A stretch of 64,000 nucleotides of DNA. Origin: Gammaproteobacteria bacterium. Lineage in GTDB: Bacteria > Pseudomonadota > Gammaproteobacteria > Eutrophobiales > Eutrophobiaceae. Each line of letters opens with the position of its first letter. The first letter of the stretch is position 1. The translations under genes were made by a program, and so were the position numbers. Positions 1 to 9,912 of this stretch are shown here, in pieces. Below the pieces are notes generated by a model, which was not told where the DNA came from, made no database searches, and saw only the letters and a list, made by a program, of their open reading frames with translations. The stretch covers positions 1 to 64,000 of the forward strand of contig WLWS01000007.1 of assembly GCA_012103475.1 (NCBI GenBank), written 5' to 3'.

Positions 1-2
1 AA

Positions 3-92
3 TGGGAAGATTATTATAACTTCTTGAGACCACACACTGCGCATAATGGTAAAACGCCTTATGAAAAACTAAAACAACGTATGCTAGGATAG
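3..92 (+). mobile_element. IS transposase, C-terminal end (partial)
   Basis: An open frame enters from the left edge and stops with TAG at 90-92. It encodes 29 residues that include YYNFLRPHTAHNGKTPYEKL. The pattern Y-N-x-x-R-P-H...G-K-T-P-x-x-x-L is the typical C-terminal end of DDE transposases with an integrase core (IS481/IS3 type). Only the tail is in the window, so the exact family is uncertain. It lies head to head with the cut-off end of the acyl-CoA synthetase fragment, which suggests that this insertion truncated that gene. Confidence 0.7.
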
Positions 93-126
93 AATAATTG
101 TGTCAGCCTAAGTCAGAGAAAACACA
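93..126. repeat. Putative right terminal end of the IS element
   Basis: Between the transposase stop and the point where acyl-CoA synthetase similarity fades (about 127) lie some 34 bases. Read inward on the minus strand they begin TGTGTTTTCTCTGACTTAGG. Starting with TGT is usual for IS481-type terminal inverted repeats. The other end of the element is outside the window, so the repeat cannot be confirmed here. Confidence 0.35.
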
Positions 127-621
127 GGTCCAGTCCGGACGCTCATCATCGATCACTATTCTGGATTTAATGCTCGGGCATTCTGCCATTACTGCATCCA
201 GCTTTTCTGCATTAGCACTATCCGTTATGACACAGCTCGCATTCGATGCATTTACCCTATAGCTCAAATCCTTTGACGACAATTGCGTGGTACCGGGAGA
301 AATAACCGCACCCATACGCAGACTTGCTGTGAACACTTCCCACCACTCAATATTTCTTCCGAGCATGAGTATGATGGTATCGCCACGTTTAACTCCTTCC
401 CTCTTCAATACATTACATAATTTTTTCGAAGCCAGCGATATGTCCAGGAAAGTTTTTTGCACCTCATTTCCCTTGTCGTCTATCCATAGCATGGCGCGCT
501 TGTCCGGGCTTTCCTTTGCCCATTTATCTATCACATCGCGTGCAAAATTGTATCTATCGGGTCTGTCCCATGTGAATGATGAATAAGTCTCTTCGTAATC
601 TTTCATGTTATGAGTAGTCAA
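103..621 (-). pseudogene. Acyl-CoA synthetase, N-terminal fragment cut by an IS element
   Basis: This frame encodes 172 residues resembling only the N-terminal third of AMP-forming acyl-CoA synthetases (family length about 540-560). It starts with a YNFARDVID-type segment and continues through GVKRGDTIILMLGRN. The ATP-binding SGTTGxPKG loop and the whole C-terminal domain are absent. The last native-looking residues are DERPDW; the following eight residues (TCVFSDLG) are read from the IS end. It begins 12 bases after the stop of the intact synthetase upstream, so the two were probably co-transcribed. The fragment is not expected to be active. Confidence 0.75.
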
Positions 622-633
622 TTCTAATTCCCG

Positions 634-2325
634 TTAAGCTGTTTGCTGTTCCTGTATGCCTAATTCTTCTTTCATTTTGTCACGCATGATGAATTTTTGT
701 ATTTTCCCGGTCACTGTCATGGGAAAATCTTCAACGAACCTGATATATCTCGGGACTTTGTAGTGCGCGATCTTTTCTTTGCAGAAACCCCGGATTTCTT
801 CTTCACTCGAAACTGAACCACTCTTTAGTTTTACCCAAGCGCAAATTTCTTCGCCGTACTTGTCATCCGGAACACCAAAAACCGAGACATCCTGAATTTT
901 TTCATTTGTATATAAAAACTCTTCGATCTCTCTGGGATAGACATTCTCGCCACCCCTGATCACCATATCTTTGACCCTGCCAACAATATTGCAATAACCT
1001 TCGTCATCCAGAATCGCCAGATCACCGGTATGCATCCAGCCACCCTCGTCAATGGCTTCTGCAGTTCTTTCATCATCACCCCAATAGCCACGCATGACAC
1101 AATAACCACGTGTGCAAAACTCACCTTTTTCACCACGTTGAACGGTTTCTCCGTTTTCATTGATAATTTTTACTTCTACATGAGGGTGTACGCGACCTAC
1201 TGTCGATACGCGCTTTTCCATCGGATCATCCGTGCTGCTTTGAAAACTGACCGGGCTGGTCTCAGTCATGCCATAGGCAATCGTGACTTCCGACATATTC
1301 ATTTCATCGAACACTTTTTTCATCACTTCAATCGGGCAGGATGCGCCGGCCATACAACCTGTCCTAAGACTACTCATGTCGTAGTTTGTAAACTGCGGAT
1401 GATCTAGTTCGGCAATGAACATGGTGGGCACGCCATACAATGAGGTACATTTTTCTTCATCGATTGCCCGCAAGGTACTTTCAGGATCAAAACCATCATT
1501 TGGAAAAACCATACAAGCTGCATGCGTCATACAATTTAGACTGCCCATTACCATGCCAAAGCAATGATAAAGCGGAACCGGAATACATACGAGATCTTCC
1601 TCACTGTATTTCATTGCTTCTCCGCAGAAAAAAGCATTGTTTAAAATATTATTGTGCGAGAGAGTCGCACCTTTGGGCGAACCTGTGGTACCGCTGGTGA
1701 ACTGAATATTAATTGCATCATCAGGCTTAAGAGTTTTCGCGACTACGGCCAGCTTTTCATAATCTTCTTCAGTGGCTTTGGCAGTCACGTCATAAAAATT
1801 CAGAAAACCATCGGAATGCTCTTCCCCCATGCGAATCAGCGTGCTCAGTTGTGGTAGTTTTTCTGACTTCAGCGAACCGGGTCTGGAGGATTTCAATTCA
1901 GGAGCGAGACTATAGAGCATCTCTATATAGTCACTACTCTTGAACTGGTCAGCAGTAATCAGAGCCTTACAGCCGACTTTATTGAGGACGTATTCTAGTT
2001 CGTGTACGCGATAAGCAGGATTGATATTGACCTGAATGATGCCTGCCCTGGCTGTCGCGTACTGGGCGATGATCCATTCTGCGCAATTCGGTGCCCAGAC
2101 TCCGACACGATCGCCCACTTGCAGACCCAGGCTTAGTAAGCCTGCTGCAAATTTGTCTACCTGCTCATTTAATTCCTGATAAGACCACTTGATGTTCTGA
2201 TGCTTAACCACCAGTGCGGGGCGATCGCCGTATTCTTGTGCAATTTCATCCAATGCCTGGCCAATAGTCTGGCTTCGCAGTGGTACTTCGGTGTTACCAC
2301 TGACGTAACTAAGCGTGTCATTCAT
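634..2325 (-). CDS. AMP-forming acyl-CoA synthetase
   Basis: This 563-residue ligase would activate a carboxylic acid to its CoA thioester through an acyl-AMP intermediate. The sequence has the P-loop [12 protein letters not shown], the AYGMTETSP motif, the GWMHTGDLA motif, the hinge [16 protein letters not shown], and VTGKIQK with the catalytic lysine near the C-terminus. Length is normal for the family. It is divergent from the liuR-liuA operon and shares its operator region, so it probably feeds a branched-chain or short-chain acid such as isovalerate or acetoacetate into that pathway. The substrate is inferred from context only. Confidence 0.88.
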   Translation of the reverse strand: MNDTLSYVSGNTEVPLRSQTIGQALDEIAQEYGDRPALVVKHQNIKWSYQELNEQVDKFAAGLLSLGLQVGDRVGVWAPNCAEWIIAQYATARAGIIQVNINPAYRVHELEYVLNKVGCKALITADQFKSSDYIEMLYSLAPELKSSRPGSLKSEKLPQLSTLIRMGEEHSDGFLNFYDVTAKATEEDYEKLAVVAKTLKPDDAINIQFTSGTTGSPKGATLSHNNILNNAFFCGEAMKYSEEDLVCIPVPLYHCFGMVMGSLNCMTHAACMVFPNDGFDPESTLRAIDEEKCTSLYGVPTMFIAELDHPQFTNYDMSSLRTGCMAGASCPIEVMKKVFDEMNMSEVTIAYGMTETSPVSFQSSTDDPMEKRVSTVGRVHPHVEVKIINENGETVQRGEKGEFCTRGYCVMRGYWGDDERTAEAIDEGGWMHTGDLAILDDEGYCNIVGRVKDMVIRGGENVYPREIEEFLYTNEKIQDVSVFGVPDDKYGEEICAWVKLKSGSVSSEEEIRGFCKEKIAHYKVPRYIRFVEDFPMTVTGKIQKFIMRDKMKEELGIQEQQTA

Positions 2326-2394
2326 AACGATTTAACCTGATAGATCAACAAAGTGAGAATCAATACTTGCAAGATTCGATTAGTTTTTCTATAG

Positions 2395-2410
2395 TTTACG
2401 TTAACGTCAA
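2395..2410. promoter_or_regulatory. LiuR-type operator between acyl-CoA synthetase and liuR
   Basis: TTTACGTTAACGTCAA is a near-perfect palindrome; only one position breaks the symmetry. It resembles the TTTACGT-xx-ACGTAAA-like sites described for LiuR in proteobacteria. It sits 17 bases before the chosen liuR start and about 70 bases before the divergent synthetase start, so one dimer could control both. Confidence 0.6.
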
Positions 2411-2426
2411 CTTTATGCAATACCCT

Positions 2427-2810
2427 ATGAACCAGGACTACACCATCAAAAACCTCTCTCGTGATTTCGAGATCACCCCGCGGGCACTACGTTTTTACGA
2501 AGATAAAGGCATTCTCAACCCGTCAAGAAGAGGCACGACCAGACTCTACAGCGAACGGGACCGCACCAGGCTTAAATTGACGCTACGCGGAAAGCGGCTT
2601 GGCCTGAAACTGGAAGAATGCAGGGAAATCATAGACATGTATGATCCCAGGCAACCTGACGATTCCCTTCAGTTGTTAAAATTATGCGAGAAAATACGCG
2701 AGCACCGGGCTTCTCTGGTTAATAAGATCAAAGACATAGAAGAAACCATGCGGGCCATGGATGAAGTCGAAGGCAAGTGTCTGCAGAAACTGATTAAGAA
2801 TGTTGCCTGA
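2427..2810 (+). CDS. liuR: MerR-family regulator of leucine/isovalerate catabolism (LiuR-like)
   Basis: This is a MerR-type DNA-binding regulator. I chose the ATG at 2427 (127 residues, beginning MNQDYTIKNLSRDFEIT) because the frame upstream runs through the palindromic operator and has no family similarity. Residues 5-75 form the winged helix with ITPRALRFYEDKGIL and a TRLYSERDRTRL segment. A coiled coil follows and the protein ends near a single cysteine (EGKCLQK). In gammaproteobacteria LiuR represses liu genes and nearby acyl-CoA genes. Its position in front of liuA, and the matching operators on both sides, support this role. Confidence 0.85.
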   Translation: MNQDYTIKNLSRDFEITPRALRFYEDKGILNPSRRGTTRLYSERDRTRLKLTLRGKRLGLKLEECREIIDMYDPRQPDDSLQLLKLCEKIREHRASLVNKIKDIEETMRAMDEVEGKCLQKLIKNVA

Positions 2811-2852
2811 GCCCCTGAACACAAAAACCACGCGAACCTTAAATTTAAAATA

Positions 2853-2868
2853 TTGACGTAAACGGAAA
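2853..2868. promoter_or_regulatory. LiuR-type operator upstream of liuA
   Basis: TTGACGTAAACGGAAA matches the half-sites of the operator at 2395-2410 (TT-x-ACGT-xx-ACG-x-AA). It lies 15 bases before the liuA ATG and downstream of the liuR stop. It probably gives the structural genes their own repressor-controlled promoter. Confidence 0.55.
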
Positions 2869-2883
2869 CTTTTGAAAGCTGCC

Positions 2884-4056
2884 ATGAATAACACACTATA
2901 TCCTTCCCTGAATTTCGACCTTGGTGAAACCGCTAACATGATTCGCGAATCGGTCTCTGGTTTTGCACAGGCCGAGATCGCCCCGCAAGCGGGCGAGATA
3001 GATGAACTTAATGAATTCCCCCAGCCACTCTGGTCCAAGCTCGGCGAAATGGGCCTGCTCGGTATTACCGTTGAAGAAAAATACGGTGGTGCCGGTATGG
3101 GGTATCTGGAACACGTGGTGGCAATGGAAGAGATCAGTCGCGCGTCCGCTTCTGTCGGTTTGTCCTATGGGGCTCACTCGAATTTGTGTGTGAATCAGAT
3201 TCGACGCAATGGCAGCGAAGAGCAAAAACAAAAATACCTGCCAAAACTAATCAGCGGTGAACACCCGGGTGCATTGGCCATGAGTGAACCGGGTTCAGGC
3301 TCGGATGTTGTCAGCATGCGTTTAAGAGCAGACAAAAAAGGCGACCATTATATTTTGAACGGAAACAAAATGTGGATCACCAACGGTCCGGAAGCACAAA
3401 CTCTGGTCGTCTATGCGAAAACCGATACGAATGCGGGGCCGAAAGGTATCAGCGCCTTTATTATTGAAAAAGGTTTTAAAGGATTTTCCACAGCGCAGAA
3501 ACTCTACAAACTTGGCATGCGCGGCTCCAACACCTGTGAGCTTGTGTTCGAAGATTGCGAAGTCCCGGAGGAAAATATTCTGGGGAAAGAAAATGAAGGT
3601 GTACGTGTATTAATGAGTGGGCTTGATTACGAACGTGCGGTTCTGGCGGCCGGTCCCTGTGGAATCATGCAGGCCTGTATGGACGTGGTCGTTCCCTACG
3701 TTCACGAACGCAAACAATTCGGTACGGCGATTGGCGAGTTTCAGTTAATGCAGGGCAAGCTTGCGGACATGTATACCACAATGAACGCCTGCAAAGCTTA
3801 TGTCTATGCTGTCGCCAAAGCCTGCGACCGGGGCGAGACTACACGCAAAGATGCCGCCGGCGTAATTTTGTACGCTGCAGAAAAAGCAACCTGGATGGCT
3901 CTGGAAGCGATACAAACACTTGGTGGTAACGGCTACATTAACGAATATCCAACCGGTCGTTTACTGCGCGATGCCAAACTCTACGAGATTGGTGCAGGTA
4001 CCAGTGAAATACGTCGCATGTTGATCGGCCGCGAATTATTTGCCGAGTCACTATAA
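2884..4056 (+). CDS. liuA: Isovaleryl-CoA dehydrogenase
   Basis: LiuA oxidises isovaleryl-CoA to 3-methylcrotonyl-CoA with FAD, passing electrons to ETF. From the ATG at 2884 the protein has 390 residues, close to the usual 387-390; a TTG at 2872 would add four residues. Family hallmarks are [11 protein letters not shown] at the N-terminus, [36 protein letters not shown], and [15 protein letters not shown] at the C-terminus. The catalytic base typical of isovaleryl-CoA dehydrogenases is visible as Glu250 in GLDYERAV. It is the first structural gene of the liuABCDE operon; liuB starts 29 bases after its stop. Confidence 0.95.
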   Translation: MNNTLYPSLNFDLGETANMIRESVSGFAQAEIAPQAGEIDELNEFPQPLWSKLGEMGLLGITVEEKYGGAGMGYLEHVVAMEEISRASASVGLSYGAHSNLCVNQIRRNGSEEQKQKYLPKLISGEHPGALAMSEPGSGSDVVSMRLRADKKGDHYILNGNKMWITNGPEAQTLVVYAKTDTNAGPKGISAFIIEKGFKGFSTAQKLYKLGMRGSNTCELVFEDCEVPEENILGKENEGVRVLMSGLDYERAVLAAGPCGIMQACMDVVVPYVHERKQFGTAIGEFQLMQGKLADMYTTMNACKAYVYAVAKACDRGETTRKDAAGVILYAAEKATWMALEAIQTLGGNGYINEYPTGRLLRDAKLYEIGAGTSEIRRMLIGRELFAESL

Positions 4057-4085
4057 GTTTCAAAAAGCATTCAATCAGCTAACTA

Positions 4086-5693
4086 ATGACTATTATAAAA
4101 TCATCCATTAATACCCGTTCTGACGAGTTTCGGCAATACGACGAGTCAATGCGTGTGCTGGTCGAAGACCTGCGCGCAAAAGTATCGCAGGTGGCCGTCG
4201 GCGGCAGTGACAAGGCCCGTAAAAAACATCTGGACAGAGGCAAACTCTTGCCGCGCGAGAGAATCAGAAATTTACTCGATCCCGGCACCGCTTTTCTTGA
4301 GTTGTCCCAGCTTGCCGCCTGGGGTATGTACGACGATGAAGTCCCGGCCGCCGGTATTCTGGCCGGCATCGGCAGAGTGGCAGGTCGCGAGTGTATGATC
4401 GTCGCCAATGATGCGACAGTAAAAGGCGGCACCTACTACCCTTTGACAGTAAAAAAGCATTTACGCGCCCAGGAAATTGCCGAGCAGAATCACCTGCCCT
4501 GTATTTATTTAGTAGATTCCGGCGGTGCCTTCCTGCCAAGACAGGACGAAGTATTTCCGGATCGCGATCACTTCGGCAGGATTTTCTTTAATCAGGCAAA
4601 TATGTCTGCCAAGGGAATACCGCAACTTGCTGTCGTTATGGGTTCCTGTACAGCAGGTGGCGCTTATGTCCCGGCAATGTCGGATGAAAGTATTATCGTA
4701 AAAAATCAGGGAACCATCTTTCTCGGCGGACCGCCATTGGTCAAAGCCGCAACGGGTGAAGTGGTGAGCGCCGAAGATCTTGGTGGCGCCGATGTTCACT
4801 CGCGAACCTCTGGCGTCACCGATCACTATGCCATGAATGATATGAACGCCCTTGGTCTGGCAAGAAGTGCGGTTAGTCATTTCAATCGACCGAAAAACAT
4901 CAGTCTGGAAACCCGCGAACCAGTCGAGCCTGTTTATTCCAGTGATGAAATTTACGGGCTCATACCCGATGACACTCGTAAGCCCTTTGATGTCCGGGAA
5001 GTGATAGCGCGCATCGTCGACGGCAGCGACTTTGATGAATTTAAACAGCTTTATGGTACGACTCTGGTTTGCGGCTTCGCCCACATTCATGGCTACCCGG
5101 TGGGCATCGTTGCCAACAACGGCATCCTTTTTTCAGAATCTGCGCTCAAGGGCGCACATTTCATTGAGCTGTGCAGTCAACGGAATATTCCCCTGGTATT
5201 TCTGCAGAACATCACCGGCTTCATGGTTGGACAAAAATACGAATCCGGCGGTATTGCAAAAGACGGTGCCAAACTGGTTACTGCGGTGGCGACTACCAGA
5301 GTACCGAAATTCACTGTCATTATCGGTGGAAGTTTTGGCGCCGGCAATTACGGCATGTGTGGGCGTGCATATAGTCCGCGATTTTTATGGATGTGGCCGA
5401 ATGCCCGAATATCAGTGATGGGTGGTGAGCAGGCCGCGAATGTACTGGCACAGGTAAAAAGAGATAACCTCGAAGCCCGTGGTGAAAACTGGTCAGAAGA
5501 AGATGAAGCTGAATTCAAACAGCCAGTGCATGAGCAGTACGAACAACAGGGCCACCCTTACTACGCCAGTGCCAGACTCTGGGATGATGGTGTGATAGAC
5601 CCGGCCGATACGCGAACTGTTCTGGGCTTGGGAATATCGGCTGCCCTAAATGCGCCGATTGAAGAGACACGCTTCGGCATGTTCAGAATGTAA
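4086..5693 (+). CDS. liuB: Methylcrotonyl-CoA carboxylase, carboxyltransferase subunit
   Basis: LiuB (MccB) transfers CO2 from carboxybiotin to 3-methylcrotonyl-CoA, giving 3-methylglutaconyl-CoA. The 535 residues match the usual subunit length. Two crotonase-fold halves are visible: the first with [17 protein letters not shown] and [16 protein letters not shown], the second with [33 protein letters not shown] and [12 protein letters not shown]. It works with the biotin-bearing LiuD encoded two genes downstream. It is followed 9 bases later by liuC. The order liuA-B-C-D-E is the standard one. Confidence 0.95.
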   Translation: MTIIKSSINTRSDEFRQYDESMRVLVEDLRAKVSQVAVGGSDKARKKHLDRGKLLPRERIRNLLDPGTAFLELSQLAAWGMYDDEVPAAGILAGIGRVAGRECMIVANDATVKGGTYYPLTVKKHLRAQEIAEQNHLPCIYLVDSGGAFLPRQDEVFPDRDHFGRIFFNQANMSAKGIPQLAVVMGSCTAGGAYVPAMSDESIIVKNQGTIFLGGPPLVKAATGEVVSAEDLGGADVHSRTSGVTDHYAMNDMNALGLARSAVSHFNRPKNISLETREPVEPVYSSDEIYGLIPDDTRKPFDVREVIARIVDGSDFDEFKQLYGTTLVCGFAHIHGYPVGIVANNGILFSESALKGAHFIELCSQRNIPLVFLQNITGFMVGQKYESGGIAKDGAKLVTAVATTRVPKFTVIIGGSFGAGNYGMCGRAYSPRFLWMWPNARISVMGGEQAANVLAQVKRDNLEARGENWSEEDEAEFKQPVHEQYEQQGHPYYASARLWDDGVIDPADTRTVLGLGISAALNAPIEETRFGMFRM

Positions 5694-5702
5694 GGAATCA
5701 AG

Positions 5703-6494
5703 ATGACAGAGAAATCAATATTACTGGAAAAAGACGAGCGCGGTGTTGCCAGCGTAACGCTTAATAATCCTGAAAAACATAATGCCTTTGATGAACATGT
5801 GATTGCTGAGCTGACAGATATCTTTGCCGGGTTGGCAGAGGACACTTCCATAAAAGCAATGGTGCTGCGATCGAATGGCCGGAATTTTTCTGCCGGTGCG
5901 GATCTTGACTGGATGAAGCGCATGGCCGATTACAGTCATACGGAGAATGTCCGTGACGCGAATGCGCTGGCCGACATGCTGCACAAACTCAACTACCTGC
6001 CAATGCCGACTATCGCTCGCGTTCAGGGCGCGGCAATGGGTGGCGGTGCTGGTCTGGTTTGCTGCTGCGACATTGCCATAGCCAGTGACAAAGCCAGCTT
6101 TGCCTTCAGTGAAGCCAGACTCGGTCTCTTACCGGCAACCATCAGTCCTTATGTGTTGCAATCTATCGGCGCACAGGCTGCCCGCAGATATTTTCTGACG
6201 GCCGAACGCTTTGATGCAAAAAGAGCGTTGCTCCTGGGTATGGTCTCTGAGGTATTGGAAGAATCTCAGCTCGATGAAGAAATTGAGCGTTTGATAAAGA
6301 CGATTCTGACTAATAGTTCTGAGGCAGTGCAAGCAGCCAAAACCTTAATCAATGACGTAGAGAATAAGCCGGTGACAACAAAGCTCATGCAAATGACCAG
6401 CGAGAGCATCGCCGAAATTCGCGCCAGTGAAGAAGGCAAAGAAGGTCTGGCTGCATTTCTTGAGAAACGTGATCCTGCCTGGATAAAGTCCTGA
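5703..6494 (+). CDS. liuC: Methylglutaconyl-CoA hydratase (enoyl-CoA hydratase family)
   Basis: LiuC hydrates 3-methylglutaconyl-CoA to HMG-CoA. This 263-residue crotonase has the oxyanion-hole segments NFSAGADLDWMKRM and GAAMGGGAGLVCCCDIAIAS, followed by FSEARLGLLPATISPYV, typical of the methylglutaconyl-CoA hydratase branch. The start ATG at 5703 follows AAGGA at 5692-5696, which overlaps the liuB stop. The liuD ATG lies three bases after its stop, indicating translational coupling. The exact substrate is assigned from operon position plus family. Confidence 0.93.
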   Translation: MTEKSILLEKDERGVASVTLNNPEKHNAFDEHVIAELTDIFAGLAEDTSIKAMVLRSNGRNFSAGADLDWMKRMADYSHTENVRDANALADMLHKLNYLPMPTIARVQGAAMGGGAGLVCCCDIAIASDKASFAFSEARLGLLPATISPYVLQSIGAQAARRYFLTAERFDAKRALLLGMVSEVLEESQLDEEIERLIKTILTNSSEAVQAAKTLINDVENKPVTTKLMQMTSESIAEIRASEEGKEGLAAFLEKRDPAWIKS

Positions 6495-6497
6495 TCC

Positions 6498-8492
6498 ATG
6501 TTTAATAAAATACTGATTGCCAATCGTGGCGAAATTGCCTGCAGGATTATTCGCAGTGCAAATAAAATGGGTATAAAAACCGTCGCTGTCTATTCTGAAG
6601 CGGACGCCAGTGCCAGACATGTTGATCTTGCCGATGAAGCCATCGAGATTGGCCCGGCTCCGGCAAGACAGAGTTACCTTGTGATAGAGGCCATTATTGA
6701 TGCCGCTATTCGAAGTGGTGCTGAAGCCATCCACCCCGGTTATGGCTTTCTCTCAGAAAATGCGGAGTTTGCTGAAGCCTGTGAAAAAAACAAGATTGTC
6801 TTTATAGGACCACCGGTCGAAGCAATCATGGCCATGGGTTCAAAAAGTCAGGCTAAACAAATTATGGGGGACGCCAGCGTACCGCTGGTACCTGGCTATC
6901 ACGGCGAAGATCAATCAGAAGCACTTTTGTTAAGTGAAGCCAACAAGATTGGCTATCCGGTATTGATCAAGGCATCCGCCGGAGGTGGTGGCAAAGGCAT
7001 GCGTATTGTCAATCAGGAAGCGGAATTCAGCGAAGGCCTGGCTGCTGCGAAGCGAGAAGCACTCTCTTCGTTTTCTGACGATAAAGTACTGATAGAAAAA
7101 TACCTCACCAAACCCAGACATATTGAGATTCAGGTTTTTTGCGACCAGGCTGGAAACGCCGTCTATCTTTTCGAACGGGATTGTTCCATCCAACGACGGC
7201 ACCAAAAAGTTCTGGAAGAAGCGCCCGCTCCCGGTATGCAAGTTGAGCGCAGAGAGGAAATGGGCAAGGCGGCTATCGCGGCTGCACAGGCCATTAATTA
7301 TGTCGGCGCCGGCACAGTAGAGTTTATCGTCGATGAAGATGGCAGTTTTTACTTCATGGAAATGAACACCCGCCTGCAGGTGGAACACCCGGTGACAGAA
7401 CTCATTACCGGACAGGATCTGGTTGAATGGCAAGTGCTGGTTGCCTTTGGCGACAAGCTACCCAGCACGCAGAACGATCTCACTATTAATGGTCACGCCC
7501 TCGAGGCCCGAATCTATGCCGAAGATCCGGACAGGGATTTTCTACCGGCCACTGGTCTGTTATCTCACTTACGTTTTCCACAGGACAACCAACATGTGCG
7601 AGTGGACACTGGCGTCAGAGAAGGCGACAGCGTCAGCGTGCATTACGATCCTATGATCGCAAAGTTAATCGTCTGGGATCGGGACAGAGCCAGCTGCCTG
7701 CGACGCATGTCACGGGCACTGGATGATACTCAGGTCGTCGGAGTCACCACCAATATCGATTTTCTCTCATCGCTGGTTTCTCATCCTGCGTTTGAAGCGG
7801 CGCAATTAGACACCGGTTTTATTGAAGAACACCATGAGCAACTGTTTCTGGATAGCCACGAGCTAAACGACAACATTCTTGCCCTGGCGACACTCTATAT
7901 TCTGCTCGACCGGAGTGATCGCTCAAAAATCAATGCAAATAATTCTGCCGATAGTTTCTCTCCCTGGCATTCCACCAATGCATGGCAAGCTAATATCGAG
8001 ACAATTGAAGATGTTTACTTCCTCGCCAACGGAACCGAACATCTCGTTCAGATTCACTATAAAAACCAATCGATAGAATTGCTGATTGATAAGCTTAGAA
8101 TTTCTGTCAGCGGTACTCTAAATAACAATGGCGAGCTCGATGCCCATCTCGACGGTACCAGAACACATGTCACTGTCGTTAAAGACGGAGACAGCCTGAC
8201 AATTTTACATAGCGATTATCAATACACGCTGACTGCACTAGACAAGACCAGCCAAAACACCTTTGAAGAAAGCGCTCCGGGTAGCCTTATCTCACCAATG
8301 CCGGGTAAAGTCATTGATGTTCTCGTAACAGAAGGCGATAAAGTCGCCGCGGGCGCGCCACTATTGATCCTCGAAGCGATGAAAATGGAACACACAATTT
8401 GTGCTCCGCTGGATGGCACCGTAAAAACAATTCATTACAAGGCTGGTGACATGCTGGATGAAGGTGTTGAGCTTCTGGTCGTGGAAGAATAA
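6498..8492 (+). CDS. liuD: Methylcrotonyl-CoA carboxylase, biotin-carboxylase/biotin-carrier subunit
   Basis: LiuD (MccA) carboxylates its own biotin with ATP and bicarbonate and hands the carboxyl group to LiuB. The 664 residues contain the biotin carboxylase domain in the first ~450 (FNKILIANRGEIACRIIRSA, ATP-grasp loop KASAGGGGKGMRIV, EMNTRLQVEHPVTE), a linker, and a C-terminal biotinyl domain with EAMKMEH. Lys629 is the expected biotin attachment site. The gene lies 3 bases after liuC and its TAA is 3 bases before the liuE start, so the five liu genes form a tight operon. Confidence 0.95.
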   Translation: MFNKILIANRGEIACRIIRSANKMGIKTVAVYSEADASARHVDLADEAIEIGPAPARQSYLVIEAIIDAAIRSGAEAIHPGYGFLSENAEFAEACEKNKIVFIGPPVEAIMAMGSKSQAKQIMGDASVPLVPGYHGEDQSEALLLSEANKIGYPVLIKASAGGGGKGMRIVNQEAEFSEGLAAAKREALSSFSDDKVLIEKYLTKPRHIEIQVFCDQAGNAVYLFERDCSIQRRHQKVLEEAPAPGMQVERREEMGKAAIAAAQAINYVGAGTVEFIVDEDGSFYFMEMNTRLQVEHPVTELITGQDLVEWQVLVAFGDKLPSTQNDLTINGHALEARIYAEDPDRDFLPATGLLSHLRFPQDNQHVRVDTGVREGDSVSVHYDPMIAKLIVWDRDRASCLRRMSRALDDTQVVGVTTNIDFLSSLVSHPAFEAAQLDTGFIEEHHEQLFLDSHELNDNILALATLYILLDRSDRSKINANNSADSFSPWHSTNAWQANIETIEDVYFLANGTEHLVQIHYKNQSIELLIDKLRISVSGTLNNNGELDAHLDGTRTHVTVVKDGDSLTILHSDYQYTLTALDKTSQNTFEESAPGSLISPMPGKVIDVLVTEGDKVAAGAPLLILEAMKMEHTICAPLDGTVKTIHYKAGDMLDEGVELLVVEE

Positions 8493-8495
8493 AAA

Positions 8496-9398
8496 GTGCC
8501 TCTTCCGAAACAGGTCAAATTAGTCGAAGTCGGACCACGTGATGGCCTCCAAAATGAAAAGCAGGTAATAGAAACCGAAACCAAGGTCGAGTTAATCCAC
8601 CGACTAGCCGATGCAGGATTATCCGTAATCGAATCCGGCAGTTTCGTTTCACCCAAATGGGTACCACAAATGGCCGACAGTGCAGAAGTCATGCAGGCTA
8701 TTAATCGTGCAGATCACATCTCCTACCCCGTGCTGATTCCGAACATGAAAGGTCTGGAAGCAGCGCTAGCAGTTGATGCAAAAGAAATCGCTATTTTTGG
8801 AGCCGCGTCGGAATCTTTCTCACAAAAAAACATCAATTGTTCCATTCAAGAAAGCCTTGAACGTTTCCACCCGGTTTGCGAGACGGCAATGGACAAAGAT
8901 ATAAAGATCAGAGGCTACATCTCCTGCGTACTGGGTTGCCCCTACGAAGGCGATATCAGTCCGGATGCTGTAGTAGAAGTTGCCGAAGCACTCCTGCAAA
9001 TGGGCTGTTACGAAATATCTCTCGGCGATACGATCGGCGTCGGCACTCCACGAAAAGCGCAACAACTAATCGATGCACTGACAGAAAAAACACCAATCGA
9101 AAAACTGGCCGTCCACTTCCACGACACCTACGGCCAGGCCCTCGCCAACATCTATGCCTGCCTGGAACTCGGCATCAGTACCATAGACAGTTCGATAGCC
9201 GGCCTCGGCGGCTGCCCCTATGCTGCAGGCGCCAGTGGCAATGTCGCTACAGAAGACGTAGTTTATATGTTGAACGGACTCGGTATAAAAAGCGGTACCG
9301 ATCTGGAGAAACTGATAGTAACTGGCCGCCATATTTCCAATAGCTTACAACGCCAACCCGCCTCAAAAGTTTCTCTGGCATTATCTAAACTCAGCTAA
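8496..9398 (+). CDS. liuE: Hydroxymethylglutaryl-CoA lyase
   Basis: LiuE cleaves HMG-CoA to acetyl-CoA and acetoacetate, the last step of the pathway. The 300-residue protein is a TIM barrel with [12 protein letters not shown] at the N-terminus (metal- and substrate-binding Asp), [12 protein letters not shown] with the metal-binding histidines, and the lyase signature [19 protein letters not shown] with the active-site cysteine. The start is a GTG at 8496, three bases after the liuD stop; no better ATG is present. Acetoacetate produced here could be re-activated by the divergent acyl-CoA synthetase, which is inference. Confidence 0.94.
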   Translation: MPLPKQVKLVEVGPRDGLQNEKQVIETETKVELIHRLADAGLSVIESGSFVSPKWVPQMADSAEVMQAINRADHISYPVLIPNMKGLEAALAVDAKEIAIFGAASESFSQKNINCSIQESLERFHPVCETAMDKDIKIRGYISCVLGCPYEGDISPDAVVEVAEALLQMGCYEISLGDTIGVGTPRKAQQLIDALTEKTPIEKLAVHFHDTYGQALANIYACLELGISTIDSSIAGLGGCPYAAGASGNVATEDVVYMLNGLGIKSGTDLEKLIVTGRHISNSLQRQPASKVSLALSKLS

Positions 9399-9437
9399 GT
9401 ACGGATTCAAAGCTATCTCCACTATTCGTCCAGCTCT

Positions 9438-9451
9438 TTGATCCTGATCAA
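9438..9451. promoter_or_regulatory. FNR/Anr box
   Basis: TTGATCCTGATCAA is a perfect match to the FNR/Anr consensus TTGAT-N4-ATCAA and is itself palindromic. It lies in the 173-base gap after liuE and points to the small genes at 9.5-10.2 kb. A TAAATT at 9473-9478 sits at about the right distance for the -10 box of a class II (centre near -41.5) FNR-dependent promoter. No other use for the site is evident. Confidence 0.65.
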
Positions 9452-9571
9452 ACCCGGACTTTAGTGATCGTCTAAATTTCACTATAGGTTTCAGTTAATC
9501 AGGAGTTTAGCTATGCTATTGAAGAACATGGTCTGTCATTCGGGATTACCCGTTTTAATGACACTTTTTAT

Positions 9572-9892
9572 ATGAATATATCAGTCATTGGCAAATTGAA
9601 GCATGAAGATTATGAACTGATGGTTCCTTTACTTGAGAATGCAATAAAGGACGTTGACCAACCACATATAAAAGTTCTGGTCGATCTGCGTGGGTTTCAG
9701 GGCTGGGAACTACGCGCGGCTTGGGATGACCTGAAACTCGGACTTAAACATAATCGAGAGTTTTCCAAGATTGCAATGCTGGGCAATAAAGACTGGGAAA
9801 AACTTGCTGCTCGAATTACCAACTGGTTCAGTAGTGGAGAAATCAGTTATTTTGAAGATAAGTTTGAAGCCCTTGACTGGTTACAAAACTAA
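9572..9892 (+). CDS. SpoIIAA-like STAS-domain protein (N-terminus out of frame)
   Basis: The frame encodes 106 residues of a SpoIIAA-like STAS-fold protein: GKLKHEDYELMVPLLE, the GWELRAAWDDLKLGLKH motif and SGEISYFEDKFEALDWL are hallmarks. Proteins of this family usually begin about 18 residues earlier with an HGLSFGI-type strand. That strand is present in the same frame upstream (IEEHGLSFGITRFNDTFY from 9518) but has no ATG, GTG or TTG. The well-placed AGGAG (9501-9505) and ATG (9513) are in a different frame. Either a one-base loss occurred near 9513-9518, or an ATT start at 9518 is used, or the short form is made. An FNR box upstream suggests low-oxygen control. Confidence 0.8.
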   Translation: MNISVIGKLKHEDYELMVPLLENAIKDVDQPHIKVLVDLRGFQGWELRAAWDDLKLGLKHNREFSKIAMLGNKDWEKLAARITNWFSSGEISYFEDKFEALDWLQN

Positions 9893-9912
9893 TTTATGAG
9901 AGAGGCATCAAT

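Noticed and set aside
1030-1407. Plus-strand ORF inside the acyl-CoA synthetase
   Set aside because: It is a shadow of a strongly conserved minus-strand gene with no family similarity or ribosome site.
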